Source: an uncultured Lachnospiraceae bacterium (GTDB lineage Bacteria; Bacillota; Clostridia; Lachnospirales; Lachnospiraceae). From it: a DNA stretch of 64,000 nucleotides. A program made the position numbers and the translations under genes. Under the pieces are notes generated by a model that saw nothing but the letters and a program-made list of their open reading frames with translations, was not told the DNA's origin and searched no databases. Positions 16,622 to 24,672 of this stretch are shown here, one piece after another. Each line of letters starts with the position of its first letter. The stretch's first letter is position 1. The stretch is taken from contig CALGVA010000053.1 of assembly GCA_937920345.1 (NCBI GenBank), positions 62,001-126,000 on the forward strand, given 5' to 3'.

Positions 16622-17392
16622 CTACGACAGCATTTTCTCAATCGGTCTGTGCAGACACAGTCTGCGGCATTCCCGATACAGAATCGTGAGGCAGATCAGA
16701 CAATATGCTGTAAAGAGACAGTACCTTTCCGGCGGAGCCAGCAGGCGGCTCCTGTCGATCAGACCGTAACACAACAGAGAAGACAACAGACAGAGTGCAA
16801 TACCGGCGGTCTGGAATAGGGCGGGCTCGATGCGCGTCCACAGCATCAGACAGCAGACTGCTGCCGTGAGAAACGGAACGGCGAGGGATAATAGAGTGAC
16901 TGAAATGGTCAATCCTTGTTTTCCAATCAACAGGGCAAGAACGGTCAGCATACCAAGATCTCCGATGCCGATGAACAATAACTGTGACAGGAGATTGCCG
17001 CTGACGGCGAAACGTGTTGACTGTTCCAGTTCAAACATGTGATAACGGGCTGCCCTTCTTAACAGCGGCAGAGAACTCATCACGACAATGACGCTGCAAA
17101 GACACAGGAATTTCGTCAGCGCAGTTCCGGTCCAGAGGTTAAGATCGACTGTGTAAGTCATGAAAAATACCGAACAGAACGCAGCGAGTACCATGCCCTG
17201 AAAGAACCAGATTTTCCAGGCCAGAAATTTGAGTTGTTTCCTGATTAATCCGGCGAGAGATAACGCGGGGGATGTTGACAGATTCGGCTTGGCCGCCTCT
17301 TCCCGCACGCACCGGATCGTGTCGCGCAGATGCGCGTCGTAGGCAGTATCTTTTTCAACCGTAAATAAATGATTCCATTGATAGTGACGCAT
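16622..17392 (-). CDS. Polytopic membrane protein, candidate anti-sigma partner
   Basis: 256 residues from the ATG at 17392 (AGGAGG 6 bases upstream). The first 70 residues are hydrophilic and cytosolic (MRHYQWNHLFTVEKDTAYD, then charged helices). Six hydrophobic segments follow to the C-terminus. It lies directly between an ECF sigma gene and an ABC pair on the same strand, where anti-sigma factors usually sit, and a soluble N-terminus before membrane helices fits that role. There is no zinc-binding HxxxCxxC motif, so it is not a ZAS-type anti-sigma; it could equally be part of the exporter. Confidence 0.6.
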   Translation of the reverse strand: MRHYQWNHLFTVEKDTAYDAHLRDTIRCVREEAAKPNLSTSPALSLAGLIRKQLKFLAWKIWFFQGMVLAAFCSVFFMTYTVDLNLWTGTALTKFLCLCSVIVVMSSLPLLRRAARYHMFELEQSTRFAVSGNLLSQLLFIGIGDLGMLTVLALLIGKQGLTISVTLLSLAVPFLTAAVCCLMLWTRIEPALFQTAGIALCLLSSLLCYGLIDRSRLLAPPERYCLFTAYCLICLTILYRECRRLCLHRPIEKMLS

Positions 17393-17492
17393 ACAGTTCC
17401 TCCTTTGATCAGATGATAGCACAGATTGTCTGCCGGACCGTGCCGGCAGTCATGAGCCGAACCGTCATATTAGCGCATAATGTGCAGCCGGA

Positions 17493-18026
17493 TCACGTGT
17501 CAGCCAGTCTGCGCAGCTTCTGTATGGCACGCCTTAGCTTCGTCTGCACTGTCCGCAGGGGAAGTCCGGTAACGGCGGAGATCTCTTTCAAGCTCAGTTC
17601 CTGACCGTACCGGAGCAGGATCAGTTCGCGCTGTTCGGGACCCACACAGTCAAGCGCCTGTGCAAGCTGCTGGCGGTCTTCAATTCTCTGAAAGCTGCTT
17701 TCCGAACGGCAGTCCGCAAGTAACAGGTCCTCGGAAACAGGTTCTGCCGGATATTCTGCTGCTGCGGCTTTACGCTTGATATCGATGCAGGTATTGGCGG
17801 CGATCCGGTAGAGGAAGGATTTAAACTGTCCTCTATGACTATATCGGTCAATAAATCGCACCAGTTTGAGAAAGGTTTCCTGCGTTGCGTCCAGCGCGCT
17901 TTCCCTGTCCGGCATGTGCCACATGCAGTAGCGCAGGATGGCGGGATAGTACAGTTCCACCAGTTCGTCCAGACACTCCCGTCTGCCCTGTTTAATTTGT
18001 CTGATCAGCTCATCTTCGCGTGTCAA
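17493..18026 (-). CDS. ECF-family RNA polymerase sigma factor
   Basis: 177 residues. The start is a TTG at 18026, with GGAGG about 9 bases upstream. Region 2 is clear (ELYYPAILRYCMWHMPD, ALDATQETFLKLVRFI, FKSFLYRIAANTCIDIKR), followed by a short linker and region 4 (LDCVGPEQRELILLRYGQ, LSLKEISAVTGLPLRTVQTK). ECF factors direct envelope-stress or antibiotic-response genes, often their own operon; here the downstream genes encode a membrane protein and an ABC exporter. A MITE-like palindrome ends only a few bases upstream of the SD and must form part of the leader or promoter. Confidence 0.92.
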   Translation of the reverse strand: MTREDELIRQIKQGRRECLDELVELYYPAILRYCMWHMPDRESALDATQETFLKLVRFIDRYSHRGQFKSFLYRIAANTCIDIKRKAAAAEYPAEPVSEDLLLADCRSESSFQRIEDRQQLAQALDCVGPEQRELILLRYGQELSLKEISAVTGLPLRTVQTKLRRAIQKLRRLADT

Positions 18027-18039
18027 GATACCTTCCTCC

Positions 18040-18141
18040 TATAGTCAACGACATTGAAATTTCGGTTTCGATCCTCCCTTAACTTTCGTATAAGGATTTG
18101 ACAGGAGGACGAAGCAGAGATTTGTTATGTCGTTAACTATA
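18040..18141. mobile_element. MITE-like 102-bp palindromic element
   Basis: TATAGTCAACGACAT (18040-18054) is an inverted repeat of ATGTCGTTAACTATA (18127-18141) with one mismatch. Similarity of the two ends continues inward for about 38 bases with small differences (the TTTCGATCCTCC side against the GCTTCGTCCTCC side read in reverse). Both ends are flanked by TA, the target duplication of IS630/Tc1-type elements. It encodes nothing. It lies just upstream of the SD of the sigma gene and would fold into a long hairpin in its mRNA. Confidence 0.65.
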
Positions 18142-18222
18142 CTTATAAAACGTAAAGGATATACAGAATGATTCACCTTTATGTAAGAAATTCCCCGGCA
18201 TATTTCGAGTTTGCGAAGCGAT

Positions 18223-18262
18223 AAAAAAAGACCGGTCGGCACATGCCACAACCGGTCTTTTC
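18223..18262 (-). terminator. Rho-independent terminator of the antiporter gene
   Basis: AAAGACCGGT (18227-18236) and ACCGGTCTTT (18251-18260) form a perfect 10-bp stem. Read on the minus strand it is followed by a run of T, so it ends the OFA antiporter transcript coming from 19678; A-rich and T-rich flanks make it potentially bidirectional. Confidence 0.8.
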
Positions 18263-18264
18263 TT

Positions 18265-18344
18265 AATTCCTTCCGCCTTTTCAAGTTTGCGAAGCAAATC
18301 TCGCAATTCCTTCCGTTTTTTCGAGTCCGCGAAGCGGAACTCGC
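18265..18344. repeat. Two tandem 40-bp repeats containing a dispersed palindrome
   Basis: 18265-18304 and 18305-18344 are adjacent 40-base units, each starting AATTCCTTCCG and ending in CTCGC or ACTCGC. Each contains a copy of the palindrome CGAGTCCGCGAAGCGGAACTCG (best at 18322-18343; a diverged copy at 18282-18303). Partial copies occur at 18204-18220 and 11041-11062. An 8-bp hairpin, AATCGAAC/GTTCGATT, follows at 18345-18362. Confidence 0.7.
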
Positions 18345-18364
18345 AATCGAACTTGTTCGATTTG

Positions 18365-19678
18365 TTATTTTAATTTCGCCTTCTCCTCTGTGCTCATCGG
18401 ACGTACAAGGAAGATGCTCATGAGCAGTGCGATGATATAGAGTACAATCGTTAAGTACAATACGTTCTGATATCCCACAGGGTTGATGTTGTTGCCGTGG
18501 GAGTCAGTGATAAATTCACCTGTCTTATTGACGATCAGATTGGCAACCTGATTACCGGTAAGACCGGCGAAAGCCCATGCGGATAAGGTGATGCCGTGCA
18601 GTGCACTGATACTGCCCATACCGTAATGATCGGACAGAAGCGTAGGCACGTTGGAGAAACCGCCGCCGTAACCTGCATTGACTACGAAGATCAGTCCCAG
18701 CACCAGAACTATCAGCAGGATATTGCCCTGACCGTTCTTGATACCGCCTGTCAGCATAACCAGTCCTGTAAATACGATTGACAGGATGAAAATCAGTTTG
18801 TAGATCGTGTTACGGTCTTTCATCGTATCCGCCCATGCGGAGAAACCGAGACGTCCGCCGGCATTAAAGACTGCGGAGACTGTGGAGATCACGCCGACAG
18901 CGCCGGCAAGACCGATACATTTCACGATCATCTTTTCCTGAGAGATCAGTGCAAGACCGCAGGTGATGTTGATGTAGAACATCAGCCAGATACCGATATA
19001 GTTGGCAACGGGTCTTGTCTTGATGACGGAGAGGATACCCTGACCCTTCTCTTTCTTCTGCGGCTCATGCCAGCCTTCGGGTTTCTTGAGCAGGATGTGT
19101 CCTGCGAACATCATAACGAAGTATACGACTGCCAGAATCAGGAACATCTTGTAGATACCGCCGTCGCCGAGGTTGTCAAGCATGGCCTGCATAATCGGGC
19201 TTGCAATCGCCTTGGCGGCGCCGAAACCGGCAACCGCGAGACCGGTAGCGAGACCTTTACGGTCCTCAAACCAGAGCATGAGCGTCTTGACCGGAGACAG
19301 ATAACCGGTTCCGAGACCGATACCCATGATAAAACCGTAGCAGACATAGATACCGATGAGCGCCAGCGGACTTGCCTGATGCTGACCGCCGTAGTAGATG
19401 AAGAATCCGGTGCCCGCCATACCTGCCGCGAAACAGATTGAGGCAATGAGCGAGGATTTATGTATGTCTTTCTCTACCACATTTCCCAGGAATGCCGCTG
19501 ACATGCCGAGGAAGAAAATGGCGAAGCTGAATGCCCACTCTGTTGCGCCCTTGGAAAAACCGATGTAATCCGCAATTTCCTGACTGAATATGGACCAGCA
19601 GTAGACCGTACCGATACTGCAATGCAGCAGAAGCGCCGGAATAGCGGCACATACCCATTTGTTTTGACTTGTTTTCAT
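18365..19678 (-). CDS. OFA-family MFS transporter (oxalate/formate antiporter type)
   Basis: 437 residues with about twelve membrane helices spread over the whole length. It begins WVCAAIPALLLHCSIGTVYCW, typical of the oxalate/formate antiporter family, with GIGLGTGYLSPVKTLMLWF in the first half and GYGGGFSNVPTLLSDHYG in the second. Members exchange oxalate for formate or carry other monocarboxylates such as pyruvate or lactate; the true substrate cannot be told from sequence. No oxalate-degradation genes (frc, oxc) are nearby. It ends at a strong terminator and is divergent from the FAD oxidoreductase gene, with a 224-base promoter region between them. Confidence 0.88.
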   Translation of the reverse strand: MKTSQNKWVCAAIPALLLHCSIGTVYCWSIFSQEIADYIGFSKGATEWAFSFAIFFLGMSAAFLGNVVEKDIHKSSLIASICFAAGMAGTGFFIYYGGQHQASPLALIGIYVCYGFIMGIGLGTGYLSPVKTLMLWFEDRKGLATGLAVAGFGAAKAIASPIMQAMLDNLGDGGIYKMFLILAVVYFVMMFAGHILLKKPEGWHEPQKKEKGQGILSVIKTRPVANYIGIWLMFYINITCGLALISQEKMIVKCIGLAGAVGVISTVSAVFNAGGRLGFSAWADTMKDRNTIYKLIFILSIVFTGLVMLTGGIKNGQGNILLIVLVLGLIFVVNAGYGGGFSNVPTLLSDHYGMGSISALHGITLSAWAFAGLTGNQVANLIVNKTGEFITDSHGNNINPVGYQNVLYLTIVLYIIALLMSIFLVRPMSTEEKAKLK

Positions 19679-19902
19679 TTTGTAAGAGTCCTTTCTTATG
19701 TTATAGAAATATACCGTAGCAAATTCACTTTTTCTATTTTAACCCGAATAATGGAAAAATTCAAGAGACTCCTTAAGGCGCTTGCGTATAAATTTCATTG
19801 ATTCACACAAGCTAACTTTAATCAGGAAAATGCTTTTGACTTATTGAGTCAGTGAACCGCCATGCCGTGTCAGACCGGCAGCGGTCCGGAACGGAGGAGA
19901 TT

Positions 19903-21216
19903 ATGGAGTCTGTTTGGCACAGGACGGCATCGATGCCGGGATTCGGGAGTCTGCAGGGAGACGTCAGCACGGATGTGCTGATTATCGGCGGCGGTATTAC
20001 GGGGATATTGTGCGCGCATTTTCTGCAGGAGAGAGGGATAGATTATCTGCTTGCAGAAGGAAATGAAATCTGCAGCGGCGTGACCGGCAGCACGACGGCC
20101 AAGATCACGGCGCAGCACGGACTGATCTACGCGAAACTGCTGAAACATGCAGGATATGAAAAGACGAAGCTGTATCTGGAGGCAAACCAGAAGGCGGTGC
20201 AGAAGTATACGGAACTGGCGGCTGATATATCCTGTGATTTTGAGGAAAAGACGGCGTATGTATATTCGATGGACAATAGAAAGAAACTGGAGCAGGAAGC
20301 GGAGGCCTACCGGATTCTCGGTCTGGACGACGGGATCGCGGAAACGGCAGAGCTTCCTTTCGACACGGCGGGGGCAGTGCGGATGAAGCGGCAGGCACAG
20401 TTCCATCCGCTGAAGTTTCTCTCAGAGATTGCCAAGGGTCTTAATATCTGTGAGCATACTTTCGTGACACAGCTTATGCCCGGGCGGGCGCTTACCGATA
20501 AGGGCAGTATTACTTATCAAAAGGCCATATTTGCGACACATTATCCGATTGACAATAAACACGGGTGTTATTTTATAAAACTGTACCAGCATCGCTCCTA
20601 TGTGACCGCATGGGAACAGGCGGCTCACATCGACGGCATGTATGTGGATGAGGCGAAGAAAGGCATGTCTTTCCGAAGCTTTGACAATCTGCTGCTTGTC
20701 GGCGGCGGCGGACACAGAACCGGCAAAAAGGGCGGAAACTGGCAGGAACTGCGGGCGTTTGCGCACAAGCATTATCCGAATGCCGTGGAGCGGTATCACT
20801 GGGCGGCACAGGACTGTATGCCGTTAGATGATGCGCCTTATATCGGCATATATTCTCCTGCCATGCCGGACTGTTATGTAGCGACGGGCTTTCGCAAATG
20901 GGGAATCACATCCGCTATGGTATCGGCGATGCTGCTGGCAGATCTGGTACAGGGCGTCGAGAATCCGTATGCTGAAGTATTCCGTCCGTCGAGAAGCATT
21001 CTGACGGGGCAGCTCTTATGTAACGGCGCGGAATCTGTGTGCAACCTGCTCACGCCGACCGTTCCCCGGTGTCCGCATCTGGGATGCGCGCTGAAATGGA
21101 ACCGGGCGGAGCACTCCTGGGACTGCCCTTGCCACGGCTCGCGTTTTACGGAATCGGGAAAGCTGTTAGACAACCCGGCGAACGAGGACGCGAACTGGAA
21201 ACAACATAAAATGTGA
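19903..21216 (+). CDS. FAD-dependent oxidoreductase with C-terminal Rieske domain
   Basis: 437 residues from the ATG at 19903, chosen because GGAGG is 5 bases upstream; an in-frame start at 19852 lacks an SD. The N-terminal DAO-type Rossmann motif reads VLIIGGGITGILCAHFL, with GVTGSTTAKITAQHG after it. The C-terminal 80 residues are a Rieske domain: CPHLGC and CPCHGSRF supply the two Cys-x-His pairs for a 2Fe-2S cluster. Such fusions oxidise amines or related substrates and pass electrons through the cluster. It is divergent from the OFA antiporter; a shared substrate is possible but not shown. Confidence 0.88.
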   Translation: MESVWHRTASMPGFGSLQGDVSTDVLIIGGGITGILCAHFLQERGIDYLLAEGNEICSGVTGSTTAKITAQHGLIYAKLLKHAGYEKTKLYLEANQKAVQKYTELAADISCDFEEKTAYVYSMDNRKKLEQEAEAYRILGLDDGIAETAELPFDTAGAVRMKRQAQFHPLKFLSEIAKGLNICEHTFVTQLMPGRALTDKGSITYQKAIFATHYPIDNKHGCYFIKLYQHRSYVTAWEQAAHIDGMYVDEAKKGMSFRSFDNLLLVGGGGHRTGKKGGNWQELRAFAHKHYPNAVERYHWAAQDCMPLDDAPYIGIYSPAMPDCYVATGFRKWGITSAMVSAMLLADLVQGVENPYAEVFRPSRSILTGQLLCNGAESVCNLLTPTVPRCPHLGCALKWNRAEHSWDCPCHGSRFTESGKLLDNPANEDANWKQHKM

Positions 21217-21281
21217 TTGTGCGGAGGGTGCCATGTAGCGTATAATGTGAATGAAAAATGTATTTGGAAGGAAAAGACAGG

Positions 21282-22064
21282 ATGGCATCACAGTATGATT
21301 TTACAGTACAAGATATCATTACGCTGGTAAAGCAGGCGAAATCGTTTGTGGAAAACCGGGAAATGGCGGAGCATATTAAAGTTAAAGGACCGGCGGATTA
21401 CGTGACGCAGGTCGATACCGGCATCCAGAACTTTCTGGCGCGGGAACTGGGCAGGCTGGCACCGGAGATTCAGTTTCTGGGTGAGGAGGAAGGGCTGCAC
21501 GAGATGGCGGCGGATACCTACTGGATTCTGGACCCGATCGACGGCACCACGAATCTGATTCATGACTATCAGCACAGTGTTGTATCGCTGGCACTCTATG
21601 AAAAGGGCGAGATCACGCTGGGAGTGATCTATGATCCTTACAGGGAGGATGTCTACTCTGCACAGAAAGGACAGGGCAGCTTCTTAAATGGCAGCCTGGT
21701 TCATGTGTCGGAGGCGGAACAGCTTTGTGAGACGATTATCACCATCGGCACGTCACCCTATGATCGAGAACTGACAGAGGTGAATTTCCAGCGGTTCCGG
21801 CGTGTGTTTGAGAGGAGTCAGGATATCCGGAGAACCGGTTCGGCGGCGCTTGATCTGGCGTATGTGGCGTGCGGGCGCACGGGCGGATTCTTTGAGTCCC
21901 TGCTTTCTCCGTGGGATTTTGCGGCGGGGATGCTGCTTGTCAGAGAAGCAGGAGGACAGGTCACGGATTATGCAGGCGCGCCGCTGAATCTGCTGCAGAG
22001 AGGAAGCGTGATCGCCACCAACGGGAAGGTGCATGAGGAACTGCGAGGGCTGATCCATGGGTGA
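21282..22064 (+). CDS. Inositol monophosphatase-family phosphatase
   Basis: 260 residues from the ATG at 21282 (GGAAGG 10 bases upstream); an in-frame ATG at 21258 is less likely. The metal-binding motifs are complete: GEEEG, LDPIDGTTNLIH, and the C-terminal SPWDFAAGMLLVREAGG. The family hydrolyses inositol phosphates, fructose-1,6-bisphosphate or PAP in a Mg-dependent reaction; the short loops and GEEEG-DPIDGTTN spacing fit the SuhB-like branch. It lies 65 bases after the oxidoreductase gene, possibly in one operon. The genes just downstream are decayed. Confidence 0.9.
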   Translation: MASQYDFTVQDIITLVKQAKSFVENREMAEHIKVKGPADYVTQVDTGIQNFLARELGRLAPEIQFLGEEEGLHEMAADTYWILDPIDGTTNLIHDYQHSVVSLALYEKGEITLGVIYDPYREDVYSAQKGQGSFLNGSLVHVSEAEQLCETIITIGTSPYDRELTEVNFQRFRRVFERSQDIRRTGSAALDLAYVACGRTGGFFESLLSPWDFAAGMLLVREAGGQVTDYAGAPLNLLQRGSVIATNGKVHEELRGLIHG

Positions 22065-22076
22065 AACTGTACATAA

Positions 22077-22583
22077 GAAGGTAAGATATCAGTAAAGCTG
22101 CACAATCTCAGTATCTGCGGCTATGGCAGCATGTTCTGCGATTATATTTATGATTCTGAATATGATAAAGATTTTGAAGAGCATTATAACAGGGATGAAT
22201 ACGTTAAGATCGTATATGAAAGGAAAATCGGCTGGTAGGAAAGCCTGGAGGCGAAGATTCTGTTCGATGCGGACAAGCTGGATGTCACAGGCGCGATGGG
22301 CATAGCGAGAACACTGATCTATAAAGGGATTGTCTCTGAACCGCTGTATTCGCTGCTGCCGGACGGAAGCGTGTCTGACGGAACAGAGGACAGTAAACCG
22401 TCTTTTCTACAGGAATATAAGTATAAACTGGAAAAGCTGTATGATAATTTCTATACGGAAAGGGCAGCTGAAATCGCGGCGGAAAGGGCGTTGATCGCGG
22501 CGGACTTCTATCACTGTCTGTACCGGGAGGCACAGACAGCTTATGAAAATGGACGGGATGAATTGCATAAGAGGATCGACTGA
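22077..22583 (+). pseudogene. Remnant of an HD-domain phosphohydrolase
   Basis: From 22239 the frame reads EAKILFDADKLDVTGAMGIA and continues to a stop at 22583. The DADKLD...GAxGIARTL pattern is the C-terminal half of YedJ/YpgQ-like HD phosphohydrolases. The N-terminal half with the HD metal-binding motifs is missing. The same frame upstream is open only from 22077 and is interrupted by TAG at 22236-22238; that stretch (with YIYDSEYDKDFEEHYNRDEY) is protein-like but not recognised and may come from another gene. No SD or start fits. This is a truncated, inactive gene. Confidence 0.7.
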
Positions 22584-22600
22584 TCGAATATCAAGTGTTA

Positions 22601-22894
22601 TTATTCTGCGCATAACGGCGCGGCGCCGGCGTCATCCAGCATAGAAGTGCAATGAGGACATCGTGTGGCATGGATAGAGATTTTGGTTTTACAGAAAGGA
22701 CACTCCTTTTCCGTCTCTTCCCGGACTTCCTCTTTTTCGTGCAGATGCTGCAGTTTATTGATCTGGCGTACCAGCAGGAAGATGACGAAGCTGACTACAA
22801 GGAAGTTCACGAGCTGTGTCAGGAACGTGCCGTAGTTGATGGTTGCGGCGTTCTCGCCGCTGCCGAGAACGATCAGCATATTATCGAAATTGAT
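22601..22894 (-). pseudogene. mscL: Truncated large-conductance mechanosensitive channel (MscL) remnant
   Basis: About 97 codons of the C-terminal part of MscL remain: FDNMLIVLGSG, AATINYGTFLTQLVNFLVV (second membrane helix), INKL, then the zinc-ribbon-like tail CPFCKTKISIHATRCPHC found in Firmicute MscL proteins. The first membrane helix and pore-lining N-terminus (about 45 residues) are absent, and a TGA lies just upstream of the homologous part at 22895. A deletion has removed the 5' end. The remnant faces the decayed HD gene, marking a degraded junction between the monophosphatase and motor-pair genes. Confidence 0.75.
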
Positions 22895-22979
22895 TCATTG
22901 TGGTGCCCTCTTTCGTTTTCTATTTGGTGGTTTAGAATGATCCTTAGCTTTATAAAGAATAGCATAGATTAAGGCGGAT

Positions 22980-23508
22980 GTCATTATGAAATGGGGTATA
23001 ACATCTGTTATGTAGCAAGCGGCTGGCGCGGGTGTGAAGTCATAACGTAATGATAGCAGAACAAATGTTTGTCAATGACATGCGGTAGTCGTGCCGGGGG
23101 TTCTTTTTCTTTTTATTTACAAACCATGTGGTCTGAGAAATAATTTTGATTCGGCTTCATTTCATCGGAATTGAAGCATATCCCATGATTCAGTAGCTTT
23201 ACTGCATATTTTAGAAAACTGATTAGCAATTTCGTTTCCTGGATATGATAATGAGTTCCACACAAAAGCTGATACAATACAAATTATATTGAAAAGCCTT
23301 AGCCTAAATGGCGTAATTTGACGTAAAAAGCTATTATTTTTAAGATAGAGTTTAAGATATCCTTAAGATTATTGAGATTCGGGTCGAAATATGGTAGGTT
23401 TAAGGCAGGAACCGTAAGAATATTTTTTAAGGTAATTGTAAGAATAATTCTTAAGGTAAGTTTCAGTAACAATAACTGTATCAGCAGAGAAGAAGGACGG
23501 GTATACGG
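22980..23508. other. Gene-free AT-rich region upstream of the motor pair
   Basis: No coding frame is supported here. Between 23343 and 23465 there are several imperfect copies of TTAAGG and GTAAGAAT, including the near-perfect palindrome TAAGAAT-A-ATTCTTA at 23439-23453. These lie 50-160 bases before the start at 23509 and may be regulator binding sites or decay debris. The AT content is higher than in the flanking genes. Confidence 0.4.
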
Positions 23509-24672
23509 ATGAAGAGTAGACTGTATTATGCACTGTATTTTTTATATGCCATTGTTGTGGTGTTTGTACTATATTTAAACGGCGTGTTTACGGGGGAGGA
23601 GATCTCTGTTGTCAATCTTGCGATCAATATCGGATTCCTGATCATAATCGGGATTCTGTTTACGATATCTTCCATCAGCTTCGGCAGGCTAAACAGGGTT
23701 ACTTATGAACTGGAAGAGGTTGCGTTTCGCATGCAGAAGGAATACAAGGAGGCAGGCGGCAAGAGTCTCTGGGGCAATTACAAGGATAATGCCAAAGTTT
23801 TTGAGGAAGACAGGCTGCAGGAAGCGTTTGACCAGTACCGTCTGCGCGTGAAAGGCTCGAAGACGAGACGGGGAGCGGGTGCATCCTGTGATCTGGAAGA
23901 ATATATCAATGAGGATCTTATGGATAAAGTCGGTATGAATTTCTTTAATTCCGGGGTTTCCGGAACGCTGACGGGTCTGGGGATTCTGGGAACGTTTCTC
24001 GGTCTGTCCATGGGGCTTGGGGCATTCAGCGGGGATGATATTTTTACGATTTCCGATAATGTAGGTTCTCTGCTTTCCGGCATGAAAGTTGCATTTCACA
24101 CTTCGGTGTACGGTATCTTCTTCTCGCTGGTGTTCAATGTCGCTTACCGGAGCATTATGTCTGATGCATACGAGACGCTGAATATGTTCCTGAATACGTT
24201 CCGCCAGACCACACAGCCGGCGGCTGTAAAAGATGATGAAAATGCCGCGACGATGCTTGTGTATCAGGCAGGCATGGCGAGTTCCTTAAAGCAGATGCTG
24301 GAACTGCTGAAGGGCAATGCGGCGGAACAGACAGCAGGCGTGGAGCGGATCGTGGATAAATTTACGGGGCAGATGCAGTCTGCTCTGGACACGGACTTTA
24401 AGAAACTCGGAAATGTCCTGAAGAACGCAGGAGAGTCGCAGGCAGTCAGCGCAAAAAATGCGGCGGAGATGGTGGAAGCGGTCACGGCGCTGGTGGAGGT
24501 AAACCGAGGCGTGCAGGAAGCGCTTGCAAAGGTCATCGAAAGACAGGAGACGTTTGCCGGGCAGCTTGAGGAGCAGAAGAAAATGCTGGCGGATGCGTGC
24601 AGTGATATGAGCGATGAGATCAGCAGCCAGATATATACATTTGAGCAGATGAGGAATTTATATGAAAAGTAG
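23509..24672 (+). CDS. MotA/TolQ/ExbB-family proton channel, ZorA-like
   Basis: 387 residues. Membrane helices lie near 7-25, 36-58, 150-172 (SGTLTGLGILGTFLGLSMGL) and 190-212 (KVAFHTSVYGIFFSLVFNVA). The last two form the stator channel core shared by MotA, ExbB, TolQ and ZorA, with the conserved Gly-rich and Thr-Ser polar positions. About 90 cytoplasmic residues separate helices 2 and 3, and a helical tail of about 165 residues follows helix 4 (LLKGNAAEQTAGVERIVDKF and on), a layout closer to ZorA than to flagellar MotA. It overlaps the MotB-like partner by 11 bases. No flagellar, Tol or Ton genes are nearby. Confidence 0.82.
   Translation: MKSRLYYALYFLYAIVVVFVLYLNGVFTGEEISVVNLAINIGFLIIIGILFTISSISFGRLNRVTYELEEVAFRMQKEYKEAGGKSLWGNYKDNAKVFEEDRLQEAFDQYRLRVKGSKTRRGAGASCDLEEYINEDLMDKVGMNFFNSGVSGTLTGLGILGTFLGLSMGLGAFSGDDIFTISDNVGSLLSGMKVAFHTSVYGIFFSLVFNVAYRSIMSDAYETLNMFLNTFRQTTQPAAVKDDENAATMLVYQAGMASSLKQMLELLKGNAAEQTAGVERIVDKFTGQMQSALDTDFKKLGNVLKNAGESQAVSAKNAAEMVEAVTALVEVNRGVQEALAKVIERQETFAGQLEEQKKMLADACSDMSDEISSQIYTFEQMRNLYEK

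Noticed and set aside
19837..19851. FNR/CRP-like dyad TGACT-N5-AGTCA in the divergent region before the FAD oxidoreductase
   Set aside because: Only five bases per arm and no promoter in register; too weak to call.
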